Translations under genes and position numbers: made by a program
The notes under the pieces: generated by a model
Told to the model about the DNA's origin: nothing
The model's input: the letters and a program-made list of their open reading frames with translations, nothing else
Databases searched by the model: none
Source of the DNA: Arthrobacter sp. PAMC25564
GTDB lineage: Bacteria > Actinomycetota > Actinomycetes > Actinomycetales > Micrococcaceae
NCBI RefSeq assembly: GCF_004798705.1
Contig: NZ_CP039290.1
Span: forward strand, 2,170,001-2,234,000
Reading direction: 5' to 3'
Length of the DNA stretch: 64,000 nucleotides
Shown here: one piece after another, positions 55,628-63,644 of the stretch
Layout of the letters: the number at the start of each line of letters is the position of its first letter
Numbering within the stretch: the stretch's first letter is position 1

Positions 55628-56152
55628 CTAAGCATTAAGCCATGCAGAGTAATATTTCCTGGCCTTGGCCAGCTTCGGGTTGATGATCACCTGGCAATAG
55701 CCCTGCTCCGGATATTTGGCGTAGTAGTTCTGGTGGAAATCCTCCGCCACATGGAACACGGGCAGCCGGCTGACCTCGGTCACAATCCGGTGTCCCCACA
55801 GCGGCTGGTTGCGGTCGATCGCCTCTTCGAAGAGGATCTTCTCGTCCGTCGTCTGGTAGAACATCGAGGAGCGGTACTGGGTCCCGACGTCGTAACCCTG
55901 CCGGTTCAGCGTGGTGGGGTCGTGGAGCGCGAAGAACATGTCCAGGATGACCTCCGCCGGGATCACATCCTCGTCGAAGGTCACCGCCACGACCTCGGCG
56001 TGGCCGGTGGTTCCCGAGCACACGGAATAGTAGTCGGGGTCGCGGTCATGCCCTCCGGTGTAGCCCGACACGACCGAGCTGACGCCCTTGGTTATCTGGT
56101 AGACGGCGTCGAGGCACCAGAAGCAGCCCCCGCCGAGTACAAAAGTTCTCAT
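55628..56152 (-). CDS. msrA: Peptide methionine sulfoxide reductase MsrA
   Basis: A 174-residue MsrA. It repairs oxidised methionine (S-sulfoxide). The catalytic Cys10 lies in GGGCFWCLDAVYQ. GYTGGHDRDPDYYSVCSGTTGHAE, split here as GYTGGHDRDPDY and CSGTTGHAE, is typical, with a possible resolving Cys near 45. The C-terminal resolving Cys of longer MsrA enzymes is present as GYCQV. Compact length, cytosolic. It diverges from the Nif3-like gene. Confidence 0.95.
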   Translation of the reverse strand: MRTFVLGGGCFWCLDAVYQITKGVSSVVSGYTGGHDRDPDYYSVCSGTTGHAEVVAVTFDEDVIPAEVILDMFFALHDPTTLNRQGYDVGTQYRSSMFYQTTDEKILFEEAIDRNQPLWGHRIVTEVSRLPVFHVAEDFHQNYYAKYPEQGYCQVIINPKLAKARKYYSAWLNA

Positions 56153-56251
56153 GCCCTGTTCAATGGTTGAACGGCCCGGATGATTCCCGAAGCCGCCTGT
56201 TTAATGCCCTCGGACGTGGGGCCGGTCACTCCATAAGGTAAGAATGAGGTT

Positions 56252-57169
56252 ATGGAACCAGTGAACACCGACGTTTCAGTTGAGCCGGCCCGAGGCACTG
56301 AGGCTGCCACCGGCACGGCCACAGACGCTGCCGCCACGATCGGAACCATCCTGCTCGCCGTCGAGGAACTCTGGCCCGAATCACTTGCCGAGGAATGGGA
56401 CGAGGTGGGCCTCGTGGCCGGGCATCCCTCGGCCGGCGTGAGCCGGATCCTCTTCGCCGTCGACCCGACGCTGGAAGTGATCGAGGAGGCCATCGAATTT
56501 GGCGCCGAACTGCTGATCACACACCACCCGCTGCTGCTTCGAGGCGTGACATCGGTCGCGGCCAATACGGCCAAGGGCAAGGCCGTCCACCGCCTGATCG
56601 AGTCAGGAACCGGCCTCCTGACCGTCCACACCAACGGCGATTCCGCCGTCGGAGGCGTATCCGATGTCCTGGCCGATGCCCTTGGGCTGCAGAACGTGGC
56701 ACCGCTGACTCCGGCCGCGAACGGGCTCCCGGAGGAAGGCATCGGCCGGGTCGGTGACCTGCCCGACGTCCTGACCCTGGGCGACTTCGCGGCGCGGGTT
56801 TTCGGCATCCTCCCGTCCGTCGCCGGCGGGGTGCGGGTATCCGGCGACCCGGACGGCCTCGTCGGGCGCGTCGCCGTGTGCGGCGGCGCCGGGGATTCCC
56901 TGTTCGGCGCCGTCCGGGCCAGCAACGCCGACGTCTACGTGACGGCGGATCTTCGGCACCATCCGGCGTCGGAAGCCCGCGAGGGCGCCGTCGGCGGCCG
57001 GCCCTACCTGATCGACGTCTCACACTTCGCCAGCGAGTGGCTGTGGCTGCCTGCGGCCGCGGCGGCGCTCGGGAACGTCCTGACCGACCAGGGGCACGAG
57101 GTGGACATCCGGGTCAGCAGCACCAACAGCGACCCCTGGGACTTCATTCTGACTCCGGGCGGGGACTAG
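56252..57169 (+). CDS. Nif3-like dinuclear metal centre protein
   Basis: A 305-residue Nif3/YbgI-family protein. The metal-binding His pair is in ITHHPLLLRG (about 89-98). Further ligands are in TVHTNGDSAVGG and, near the C-terminus, DVSHFASEWLW. Hexameric relatives include GTP cyclohydrolase-type proteins of unknown substrate. An Ala/Thr-rich N-terminal extension of about 25 residues is present. It is followed 61 bases later by the coiled-coil gene in the same direction, a conserved pairing in actinobacteria. Confidence 0.92.
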   Translation: MEPVNTDVSVEPARGTEAATGTATDAAATIGTILLAVEELWPESLAEEWDEVGLVAGHPSAGVSRILFAVDPTLEVIEEAIEFGAELLITHHPLLLRGVTSVAANTAKGKAVHRLIESGTGLLTVHTNGDSAVGGVSDVLADALGLQNVAPLTPAANGLPEEGIGRVGDLPDVLTLGDFAARVFGILPSVAGGVRVSGDPDGLVGRVAVCGGAGDSLFGAVRASNADVYVTADLRHHPASEAREGAVGGRPYLIDVSHFASEWLWLPAAAAALGNVLTDQGHEVDIRVSSTNSDPWDFILTPGGD

Positions 57170-57230
57170 AGTCTACTAAGCGCCGATAAGGTGCCCGGCC
57201 CCGGCCGGAAGGGAACAAGCGGAGGTAATA

Positions 57231-57968
57231 GTGGCCAAGGCAGCACCGGCGGAACAGTTGAAGTTGCTCGAATTGCAGGGACTCGATGCGAAGCTCAAGT
57301 CCCTGTCCAACCGCCGCCTGGCCCTTGAAAGCGACTCCCGGATCACCGATCTTGAAGCCGCCCTCAGTGTTGCGCACAGCGAGCTCGGTGGCGCGAAGAT
57401 GGCCGTCCACGACGCCGAACTGGAACTGAAGCGCGCCGAGGCGGACGTGGAGCAGGTGGCGTCCCGGATCGAACGCGACGAGGCGAAGCTCAACAGCGGC
57501 ACCGGCCTGTCCAAGGACCTCGTGGCCCTGCAGCGTGACCTTGTCTCGCTCAACAAGCGCCGCTCGGACCTCGAAGACGTCGAGTTGGAGGTCCTGGAAC
57601 GGCTGGACTCGCTGCGGCTGAGGCAGGCGGCCCAGCAGCAGATCGTCGATGACATCCAGGGCTCGTTCGGCGTCATCCGCGCCGAACTGGATGAGGCGCT
57701 GGCCGAGATCGCCGCGGAGGCCACCGTGGTCCGCGGACGCCGCGCAGAATTCGCCGCAGGGCTGGACGCGGGCCTGCTGGCAGTCTACGAGAAGACCCTG
57801 GCGAAGCGCGGCGTCGGCGCAGCCCGGCTGTTCCACGGCACCTCCGAAGGCTCCGGCATGCAGCTCAGCCCCGGGGATCTGGCGGAGATCAAGGCCGCGG
57901 CCGAGGACGACATCGTGTTCTGCCCGGATTCGGGCTGCATCTTGGTCCGCTCGTCCGAGTGGGTCTAG
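57231..57968 (+). CDS. Coiled-coil zinc-ribbon family protein (ribbon degenerate)
   Basis: A 245-residue protein. Residues about 5-180 form a long coiled coil rich in Leu, Glu, Asp, Arg and Ala. The C-terminal region corresponds to the C4 zinc ribbon of the family following Nif3-like genes. Here the first Cys pair is missing (LFHGTSEGSGMQLSPGDL) and the second is changed to CPDSGC, so it may not bind zinc. The start is GTG at 57231 with GGAGGTAA upstream. The function is unknown. Confidence 0.85.
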   Translation: MAKAAPAEQLKLLELQGLDAKLKSLSNRRLALESDSRITDLEAALSVAHSELGGAKMAVHDAELELKRAEADVEQVASRIERDEAKLNSGTGLSKDLVALQRDLVSLNKRRSDLEDVELEVLERLDSLRLRQAAQQQIVDDIQGSFGVIRAELDEALAEIAAEATVVRGRRAEFAAGLDAGLLAVYEKTLAKRGVGAARLFHGTSEGSGMQLSPGDLAEIKAAAEDDIVFCPDSGCILVRSSEWV

Positions 57969-57984
57969 CCTCGACCCCCAAGTA

Positions 57985-58034
57985 ACCCGCATTAGGTGCC
58001 GTTTTGGGCGCCCAAAACGGCACCTAATGCGGGT
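57985..58034. repeat. Perfect 50-bp palindrome without loop
   Basis: Two 25-bp arms, 57985-58009 and 58010-58034, are exact reverse complements meeting at GGGC|GCCC. The outer ends are ACCCGCATTAGG and CCTAATGCGGGT. It lies between two convergent genes and its last base overlaps the YaaA stop. It may be a bidirectional terminator, but there is no U-tract and no loop. Confidence 0.7.
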
Positions 58035-58798
58035 CAGTTGGGCAGGATGATGTTCAGGGTGTGCGGCTTCCGGGCCGTGCCCTGGACGAGTTCGGCGGTC
58101 CACTTCTCGGCCGAGGCCTTCAGCAGCTGCGCGGGGGTCTGCGGCGCCTTGCCGCGGCGCTGCAGCAGATGCCGCGCCAGCTCGCCGCGGGTGTGCTTGG
58201 CAAAATGGCTGACAACCTTGCGCACACCGTCAACCTCGCTGAAGACATTCACCGCGACAGTCTGCGCAGGCGGGGGAGTCCACGCCGCCGTGTAGGTGCT
58301 GGAGCGGCAGTCCACCAGCAGTTCGCCGTCCGTGGCGGCGGTAAGGGCATCCGTCAGCGCCGGCTTCCAGAAGGACGCCAGCCGTCCGACGTCGGGCAGC
58401 GCAGTCGCCATCGACAGCCGGTAGGCCGGCACCCGGTCCGCGAAGCGGATAGCGCCCCAGAGCGCGGAAATGACCAGCACGGACCCGTCCGCCTTCTTGC
58501 GTTGCGACGCCGTCAGGGAGTCGTAGCCCAGTGCGTCGTACAGCACGCCGGAATAGACCTGGTGCGCGGGGGCCGCCGGTTCGGCATGCAGCCGGGTGTT
58601 GCGTTCGACGTCGGCCTTAAGCGAGGCGCCGACGCCGAGCAGCGCCAGGGCATCCTCGTGCGCGCTGACCGTCCCGAGGGATTCCAGGACTTTGGCCCGG
58701 CAGGTGTTGAGTCCGGGAAAGCTCAGCGAGGTCCAGTCGACGGCGTTGCCGCCAACAGCGGGGGTCTTGCCCTCGGAGGGCGGCAACAGAATCAGCAC
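58034..58798 (-). CDS. yaaA: YaaA/UPF0246 peroxide stress protein
   Basis: A 254-residue YaaA-family protein. The start LILLPPSEGKT (residues 2-12) is the family signature. YSGVLYDALGYDSL and SALWGAIRFADRVPAYRL, split here as SALWGAIRF and VPAYRLSM, follow. E. coli YaaA binds DNA and limits iron during peroxide stress. The start is GTG at 58798. No oxidative-stress operon surrounds it. Confidence 0.92.
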   Translation of the reverse strand: MLILLPPSEGKTPAVGGNAVDWTSLSFPGLNTCRAKVLESLGTVSAHEDALALLGVGASLKADVERNTRLHAEPAAPAHQVYSGVLYDALGYDSLTASQRKKADGSVLVISALWGAIRFADRVPAYRLSMATALPDVGRLASFWKPALTDALTAATDGELLVDCRSSTYTAAWTPPPAQTVAVNVFSEVDGVRKVVSHFAKHTRGELARHLLQRRGKAPQTPAQLLKASAEKWTAELVQGTARKPHTLNIILPN

Positions 58799-58845
58799 CG
58801 TTCGATCTTACCGGCGCCCGATCAGGCCGGGTGTCCGACGACGGC

Positions 58846-59667
58846 CTACGCCGCCTTGATCGCTGTGGCGGACGCCGGCGCTGCCGCCTGGGCCGCCTGG
58901 TTTTCGCGGGCAAGGAAGGCGGAGAGCTCCCCGATGGTGCTCATCAGGGGTGCAGGGAAGACGACGGTGGTGTTCTTGTCCACACCGATTTCGACCAGGG
59001 ACTGGAGGTTGCGCAGCTGCAGGGCCAGGGGATGCGCCATCATGATGTCCGAGGCCGCGCCCAGGGCGGCGGCGGCGATGGACTCGCCCTCCGCCGCGAT
59101 GATCTTGGCCCGCTTCTCCCGCTCTGCCTCCGCCTGCCGCGCCATGGCACGCTTCATGCTCTCGGGCAGCTGGATATCCTTGAGCTCCACCAGGGTGACC
59201 TCAACGCCCCATTCCAGCGTGAGGGCATCCAGGATCTCCCGGATATCGCTGTTGATGCGTTCGGTCTCGGACAGCGTCTGGTCCAGGCTGTGCCGGCCGA
59301 CGACTTTCCGAAGCGTGGTCTGTGCGATCTGGTTGATGGCCGCAGCCACGTTCTCAATCGCCACGACGGACTTCACGGCATCGACCACCCGGTAGTACGC
59401 AACTGCGGAGATGTCGACGCTCACATTGTCCTGGGTGATGATGCCCTGCGACTGGATCGGCATTGTCACGATCCGCAGGCTGACGAGCGGGAGCCTGTCG
59501 ATCACCGGAATGATGAAGCGCAGCCCGGGCAATCTCACCCCGACGACCCTGCCCAGCCGGAAGAGGACGCCCTGCTCGTACTGGCGCACAATCCGGATGG
59601 ACATCCGGGCCAGCGTCAGCAGCAGTATGACGACGACGATGAGAATGACGACGCTGGTGAGGTCCAT
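58846..59667 (-). CDS. SPFH-domain (slipin/stomatin-like) membrane protein
   Basis: A 273-residue SPFH protein. One N-terminal membrane helix (about 5-25, VVILIVVVILLLTLARM) is followed by the SPFH domain, starting EQGVLFRLGRVVGV, and a charged coiled-coil region (RQAEAEREKRAKIIAAEGE). Such proteins form rings in the membrane and organise proteases or lipid domains. The usual NfeD partner gene is absent. The start chosen is ATG at 59667 after AGGAGGAG. Confidence 0.92.
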   Translation of the reverse strand: MDLTSVVILIVVVILLLTLARMSIRIVRQYEQGVLFRLGRVVGVRLPGLRFIIPVIDRLPLVSLRIVTMPIQSQGIITQDNVSVDISAVAYYRVVDAVKSVVAIENVAAAINQIAQTTLRKVVGRHSLDQTLSETERINSDIREILDALTLEWGVEVTLVELKDIQLPESMKRAMARQAEAEREKRAKIIAAEGESIAAAALGAASDIMMAHPLALQLRNLQSLVEIGVDKNTTVVFPAPLMSTIGELSAFLARENQAAQAAAPASATAIKAA

Positions 59668-59836
59668 CCGGATCTCCTCCTGATTGCCGGAATTTGTTTG
59701 CATGAAGAGCCCTACAGTGCGGAGCCCGCAGGATAATCTCCCGGTTCCATTGTCCCACCGGGGCGCGGAAAAGGACCGGGATCCGGGGGCCCGTCTGCCC
59801 TCCGGGACTGCGGCCGTGCCGGGCGCAAGGAGCCCG

Positions 59837-59842
59837 TAGAAT
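59837..59842 (+). promoter_or_regulatory. -10 element of rnpB
   Basis: TAGAAT lies seven bases before the first base of RNase P RNA. No good -35 is seen. Confidence 0.55.
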
Positions 59843-59849
59843 GGACAGC

Positions 59850-60245
59850 GGATGGGTTGGCCAGGCGGCCGCGCGTCACGCAAGTGGCTCGAGGAACGTC
59901 CGGGCTCCGCAGGGCAGGGTGGTGGGTAACGCCCACTCGGGGTAACCCGCAGGACAGTGCCGCAGAGAACAGACCGCCTGCCTGCCGCGTGTGCTTGCAC
60001 AGGCGGCAGTGCAGGTAAGGGTGAAACGGTGGTGTAAGAGACCACCAGCTTCCCGGGTGACCGGGAAGGCTAGGTAAACCCCACCCGGAGCAAGGCCAGA
60101 CAGGGCACGTTTGAGGGCTGCTCGCCCGAGTGTCCGGGTAGGCCGCTGGAGGGCGTCGGCAACGGCGTTCGTAGATGGATGGCCGCTACTCCCGTGCCGG
60201 TAACGGCGCGGGAACACAGAACCCGGCGTATCGGTCAACCCATCC
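59850..60245 (+). ncRNA. rnpB: RNase P RNA (type A)
   Basis: The ends GGATGGGTTG and CAACCCATCC pair as P1. The conserved P4 strands are GAGGAACGTCCGGGCTCC (59889-59906) and CACAGAACCCGGCGTA near 60214. AGTGCCGCAGAGAACAGACC and GGTAAGGGTGAAACGGT are also typical. The RNA removes 5' leaders from pre-tRNAs together with RnpA. Open reading frames on both strands here are incidental. Confidence 0.96.
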
Positions 60246-60339
60246 CACCCACGCCGCGGCGCCGGCCGCCCCCGCAGGTGTGAGTGATTTCACGCCGCAC
60301 CCGCCACCGGCAGCCGCGCCGCCGCCCTAGAATGGTTAG

Positions 60340-60393
60340 CGAACGTAGAAGTTCTGCCGCCGGGTCTGCGTTCGCAGCCGGTGGCTTTTCTTT
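60340..60393 (+). ncRNA. Possible short RNA or leader between rnpB and the GAPDH gene
   Basis: TAGAAT (60328-60333) repeats the rnpB -10 and the bases after it (TAGAATGG..AGCG). About 50 bases later a hairpin (60356-60385) is followed by TTTTCTTT, a Rho-independent terminator. This would give an RNA of roughly 55 bases. It could also simply be the rnpB terminator region. Confidence 0.35.
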
Positions 60394-60470
60394 GCACTTC
60401 ATGCAGGCGCCCGGGGTGGACCGAATCCCCGCCGGCGGCTAGGTTCCGGACACCCTCCGGCGGCCGACTT

Positions 60471-60492
60471 CCATATACGCGGACGTATGTGG
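60471..60492. promoter_or_regulatory. Inverted repeat upstream of the GAPDH gene
   Basis: CCATATACG (60471-60479) and CGTATGTGG (60484-60492) form a 9-bp inverted repeat with one mismatch and a 4-base spacer, 23 bases before the start. An operator is likely. Confidence 0.45.
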
Positions 60493-60514
60493 TGGATTTT
60501 AGGAAGGTAGTTCT

Positions 60515-62005
60515 GTGAGCCAGACATCAGATTCTTGTCTTGATACGTGGATGGGCCGGGAGGCGCTCGCCGAGGCCATGATTCCACTCATCGGCCGGCT
60601 GTACCGCGAGAACAACGTGGTGACCAGCATCCACGGCCGCAGCCTGATCAACAAGTCCACCATGAGCATCCTGAAGGCGCACCGTTTCGCCCGCCGGATG
60701 AGCAAAGAAGAGCTGCGCCTCGAAGAGACCGCTCCGCTGCTGGAGGCCCTGACAAAGCTGGAACTGGGTGCGGCCGCCATTGACGTCGCCCGACTCGCCG
60801 AAAAGTACCGGGCCGAAGGCAACGGCGCCACCCTTGATGAATTCCTCCGTGAAGAACTCGCCGAGGTCGTGGGCAAACGCGGCGCCGACGACCGCACCAG
60901 CACCGACGTCGTCCTCTACGGCTTCGGACGCATCGGCCGGCTCCTGGCCCGCCTCCTGATCGAAAAGGCCGGTGGCGGCCACGGCCTGCGCCTGCGCGCC
61001 ATCGTGGTCCGGCGAGGCTCGGACAACGACCTGACCAAGCGCGCCAGCCTGCTGCGCCGCGACTCGGTCCACGGCTCCTTCGAGGGCACCATCAAGGTGG
61101 ACCTCGAGAATGACACCATCACCGCCAACGGCGTCCAGATCCAGGTCATCTACTCGGACAACCCGGCCACGGTTGACTACACCGCCTACGGCATCCACGA
61201 CGCGCTTGTCGTCGACAACACGGGCCGCTGGCGCGACGCCGAAGGGCTGTCCCAGCACCTGCAGAGCAAGGGCGTCTCCCGCGTGCTGCTCACTGCACCG
61301 GGCAAGGACGAGCTGAAGAACATCGTGCACGGCATCAACCACGGCTCGATCACCGAAGCCGACAAGATCGTCAGCGCGGCCTCCTGCACCACCAACGCCA
61401 TCACCCCCGTGCTGAAGGCCATCAATGACCGCTACGGCGTCGTGCACGGCCACGTCGAGACGGTCCACTCCTTCACCAACGACCAGAATCTGATCGACAA
61501 CTTCCACAAGGGTGACCGGCGCGGACGCTCCGCCGCCCTCAACATGGTCATCACCGAGACGGGTGCCGCCAAGGCGGTCGCCAAGGCCCTGCCGGAACTC
61601 CAAGGCAAGCTCACGGGCAATGCCATCCGCGTCCCCACCCCGGACGTTTCCATGGCCATCCTGAACCTGAGCCTGGAAAACGGCACCAGCAAGGACGAGG
61701 TCAACGAATACCTGCGGGAAATGTCGCTGCACTCGGAGCTGCGCAAGCAGATCGATTACATCGATTCCCCCGAGGTTGTCTCCACAGACTTCGTTGGCTC
61801 CCGCCGGGCAGGCATCGTCGACGGCCTGGCCACCATCTCCAACGACAAGAATCTTGTGCTCTACGTCTGGTACGACAACGAGTTCGGCTACAGCTGCCAG
61901 GTTGTCCGCGTCATGGAGGAAATGGCCGGCGTGAACCCGCCGTCGTTCCCCGCCAAGGACGCGGCCTCGGTCCTGGCCGCCGCCGGTCTCTCCGTCGAGG
62001 CCTGA
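60515..62005 (+). CDS. gapB: N-terminally extended glyceraldehyde-3-phosphate dehydrogenase (GapB-like)
   Basis: A 496-residue GAPDH. An extension of about 130 residues, rich in helices, precedes the normal domain. The Rossmann motif GFGRIGR is at 136-142 and the catalytic Cys291 lies in SAASCTTNAITP, with His near 318 in VETVHSFTNDQN. Long forms, such as Corynebacterium GapB, act mainly in gluconeogenesis and prefer NADP. A glycolytic GapA is not in this window. The start is GTG at 60515 with AGGAAGG upstream; an inverted repeat lies just before it. Confidence 0.94.
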   Translation: MSQTSDSCLDTWMGREALAEAMIPLIGRLYRENNVVTSIHGRSLINKSTMSILKAHRFARRMSKEELRLEETAPLLEALTKLELGAAAIDVARLAEKYRAEGNGATLDEFLREELAEVVGKRGADDRTSTDVVLYGFGRIGRLLARLLIEKAGGGHGLRLRAIVVRRGSDNDLTKRASLLRRDSVHGSFEGTIKVDLENDTITANGVQIQVIYSDNPATVDYTAYGIHDALVVDNTGRWRDAEGLSQHLQSKGVSRVLLTAPGKDELKNIVHGINHGSITEADKIVSAASCTTNAITPVLKAINDRYGVVHGHVETVHSFTNDQNLIDNFHKGDRRGRSAALNMVITETGAAKAVAKALPELQGKLTGNAIRVPTPDVSMAILNLSLENGTSKDEVNEYLREMSLHSELRKQIDYIDSPEVVSTDFVGSRRAGIVDGLATISNDKNLVLYVWYDNEFGYSCQVVRVMEEMAGVNPPSFPAKDAASVLAAAGLSVEA

Positions 62006-62062
62006 TAGACGCGCCTCATAGCGGCGGACTGACCGCACATCCCTGACCGGGACTTATTTGCT

Positions 62063-62100
62063 CCTTTCCCGGCCGATGCTCTGGAATCGGCCGGGAAAGG
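62063..62100 (+). terminator. Terminator-type hairpin after the GAPDH gene
   Basis: A perfect 15-bp stem (62063-62077 with 62086-62100) with an 8-base loop lies 57 bases after the stop. There is no U-tract, and the next gene starts 16 bases later. Confidence 0.6.
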
Positions 62101-62116
62101 GAACCACAATGGAGCC

Positions 62117-62326
62117 ATGGAACAGAACCCCGCTGTGGAGCATGAAACCACCCTGGAGCACGCACTGGACATTGCGCGGCGGAACGCCAAGGAAGCCCAG
62201 CGCCTCCTCGACGATGCCCTCGCCAAGCACGGGGCCGGCGAGATCGACGACGCCAGGGTCAACCAGTTGCGGGCGCTGCTGGACGTAGCCAATGAAGACC
62301 TCAGGCGCGTGACCAAGGAGCAGTAA
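62117..62326 (+). CDS. Hypothetical small helical protein, 69 residues
   Basis: A very charged protein, MEQNPAVEHETTLEHALDIA at the start and rich in Ala, Leu, Asp, Glu and Arg throughout. It is predicted to be a helical hairpin or coiled coil. No cysteine or membrane segment is seen. The family is not recognised. Its AGGGAA ribosome site lies at the edge of the preceding hairpin. Codon use fits the chromosome. Confidence 0.6.
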   Translation: MEQNPAVEHETTLEHALDIARRNAKEAQRLLDDALAKHGAGEIDDARVNQLRALLDVANEDLRRVTKEQ

Positions 62327-62426
62327 CCTGGCCAGCTGTCCTCCACACTGTTGATAACACCTTCAATGTCGGAGCCCTGGCCTAGGCTTTGGGGGTGCAG
62401 CAGGAAAACCCCCACCGGAAAACGTC

Positions 62427-63254
62427 GTGAGCATCACCTGGACGGAGTTCCGGCGTGCCCGCCGGCGTTCCCGCCAGGCCTGGGTCCTGCTGGCTGCCGT
62501 GGCCGCGGCGTTACTCGGATGCCTGTTCTGGTTCTTCACCGCAGGCCAGTTCGCCGCGTCGGAGCCCCCGTCCACCGGCCCCACCGAAGCCCCGGTGCTG
62601 GCCGACGGCTGGATGAAAGCCGTGGCTCCTGTCCGCCCCGTCCCGCAGGGAGCGGCGGCCGCCGCGCTGGAAACCCTTGCGGTCAAGGGCCGCGCCGCCA
62701 AGGACAACTATGACCGGAGCGCCTTCGGCCAGGCCTGGCTGGACGTTGACCGCAACGGCTGCGACACCCGCAACGACATCCTCCGCCGCGACCTGGCCGA
62801 CGCCGAATTCACCGAAGGTTCGCGGTGCCGGGTGGCCGGCGGGACATTCCAGGAACCGTACACGGGCCGCGCCATCACCTTCCGCCGGGGGGCAGAGAGC
62901 AGCAAGGACGTGCAGATCGACCACGTCGTGGCCCTCGGCGACGCCTGGCAAAAAGGGGCCCAGCAGCTTACCGCGGAACAACGCCAGCACCTGGCAAACG
63001 ATCCGCTGAACCTGATCGCCGTCGACGGTCCCGCTAACCAGGACAAGAGCGCGTCCGACGCCGCCACCTGGCTGCCGCCGAACAAGGCCTTCCGCTGCCA
63101 CTACGTCGCCCGGCAGATCTCCGTCAAGGCGGCCTACCGGTTGTGGGTGACCCCGGCGGAGAAGGAGGCGATGAAGCGGGTCCTCGGCGCGTGCCCCCAG
63201 CAGCAGACCATTGTTCCGCGCCCGGGAACCGGCCCTGAAGCCCAGGCTCATTGA
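62427..63254 (+). CDS. Membrane-anchored HNH (DUF1524-type) nuclease
   Basis: A 275-residue protein. A basic N-terminus and one hydrophobic segment (about 19-40) suggest a signal anchor or uncleaved signal, so the nuclease domain would lie outside the membrane. The HNH motif is seen as QIDHVVALGDAW (about 171-182), Asn in NDPLNLIAVDGPANQ, and SDAATWLPP. Four Cys residues could form disulfides outside. Relatives are secreted DNases or modification-dependent nucleases. The start is GTG at 62427. Confidence 0.85.
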   Translation: MSITWTEFRRARRRSRQAWVLLAAVAAALLGCLFWFFTAGQFAASEPPSTGPTEAPVLADGWMKAVAPVRPVPQGAAAAALETLAVKGRAAKDNYDRSAFGQAWLDVDRNGCDTRNDILRRDLADAEFTEGSRCRVAGGTFQEPYTGRAITFRRGAESSKDVQIDHVVALGDAWQKGAQQLTAEQRQHLANDPLNLIAVDGPANQDKSASDAATWLPPNKAFRCHYVARQISVKAAYRLWVTPAEKEAMKRVLGACPQQQTIVPRPGTGPEAQAH

Positions 63255-63319
63255 CAGGCAAAGTACCGGGGGTCTAGAACTGGGCGTGTCAGCTACAACC
63301 CACCATTCTAGGAGCAGAA

Positions 63320-63616
63320 ATGGCTTCCACCGCCTACGGAGTTGTGCACTTTTTTCCCGGGGGAACCAAGGAACAGTACGAGGCGTCCATCGCCGCGGTT
63401 CATCCCGGTGAAGGCCGCTTGCCGGAGGGCCAGGTCTTTCACGCCGGTGGCGCTTCTGCCGGTGGATGGACAATCATGGCGGTCCATGAATCGAAGGAGA
63501 GCTGGGAGAAATTCCGCGACGGCATCCTCATGCCCCGGATGCAGGCCGGCATCGAGGGCGGGTTTGCCTCGCCGCCTGAGGAGACCGTCGTCGACCTGTA
63601 CAAGGTGATGCCCTGA
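63320..63616 (+). CDS. Hypothetical protein with dimeric alpha/beta-barrel features
   Basis: A 98-residue soluble protein, MASTAYGVVHFFPGGTKEQY. The strand-helix pattern with GWTIMAVHESKESWEKFRDG is that of small ABM/EthD-type dimeric barrels. No catalytic residues can be assigned. The start ATG has AGGAGCAG upstream. It is convergent with the PfkB gene. Function unknown. Confidence 0.72.
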   Translation: MASTAYGVVHFFPGGTKEQYEASIAAVHPGEGRLPEGQVFHAGGASAGGWTIMAVHESKESWEKFRDGILMPRMQAGIEGGFASPPEETVVDLYKVMP

Positions 63617-63644
63617 TCGGCGCTCCAGCAGCCCACTGGCCACG

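Noticed and set aside
59712..60238. Small frames on both strands around 59.7-60.2 kb
   Set aside because: This region is the RNase P RNA gene; the frames follow from its GC content.
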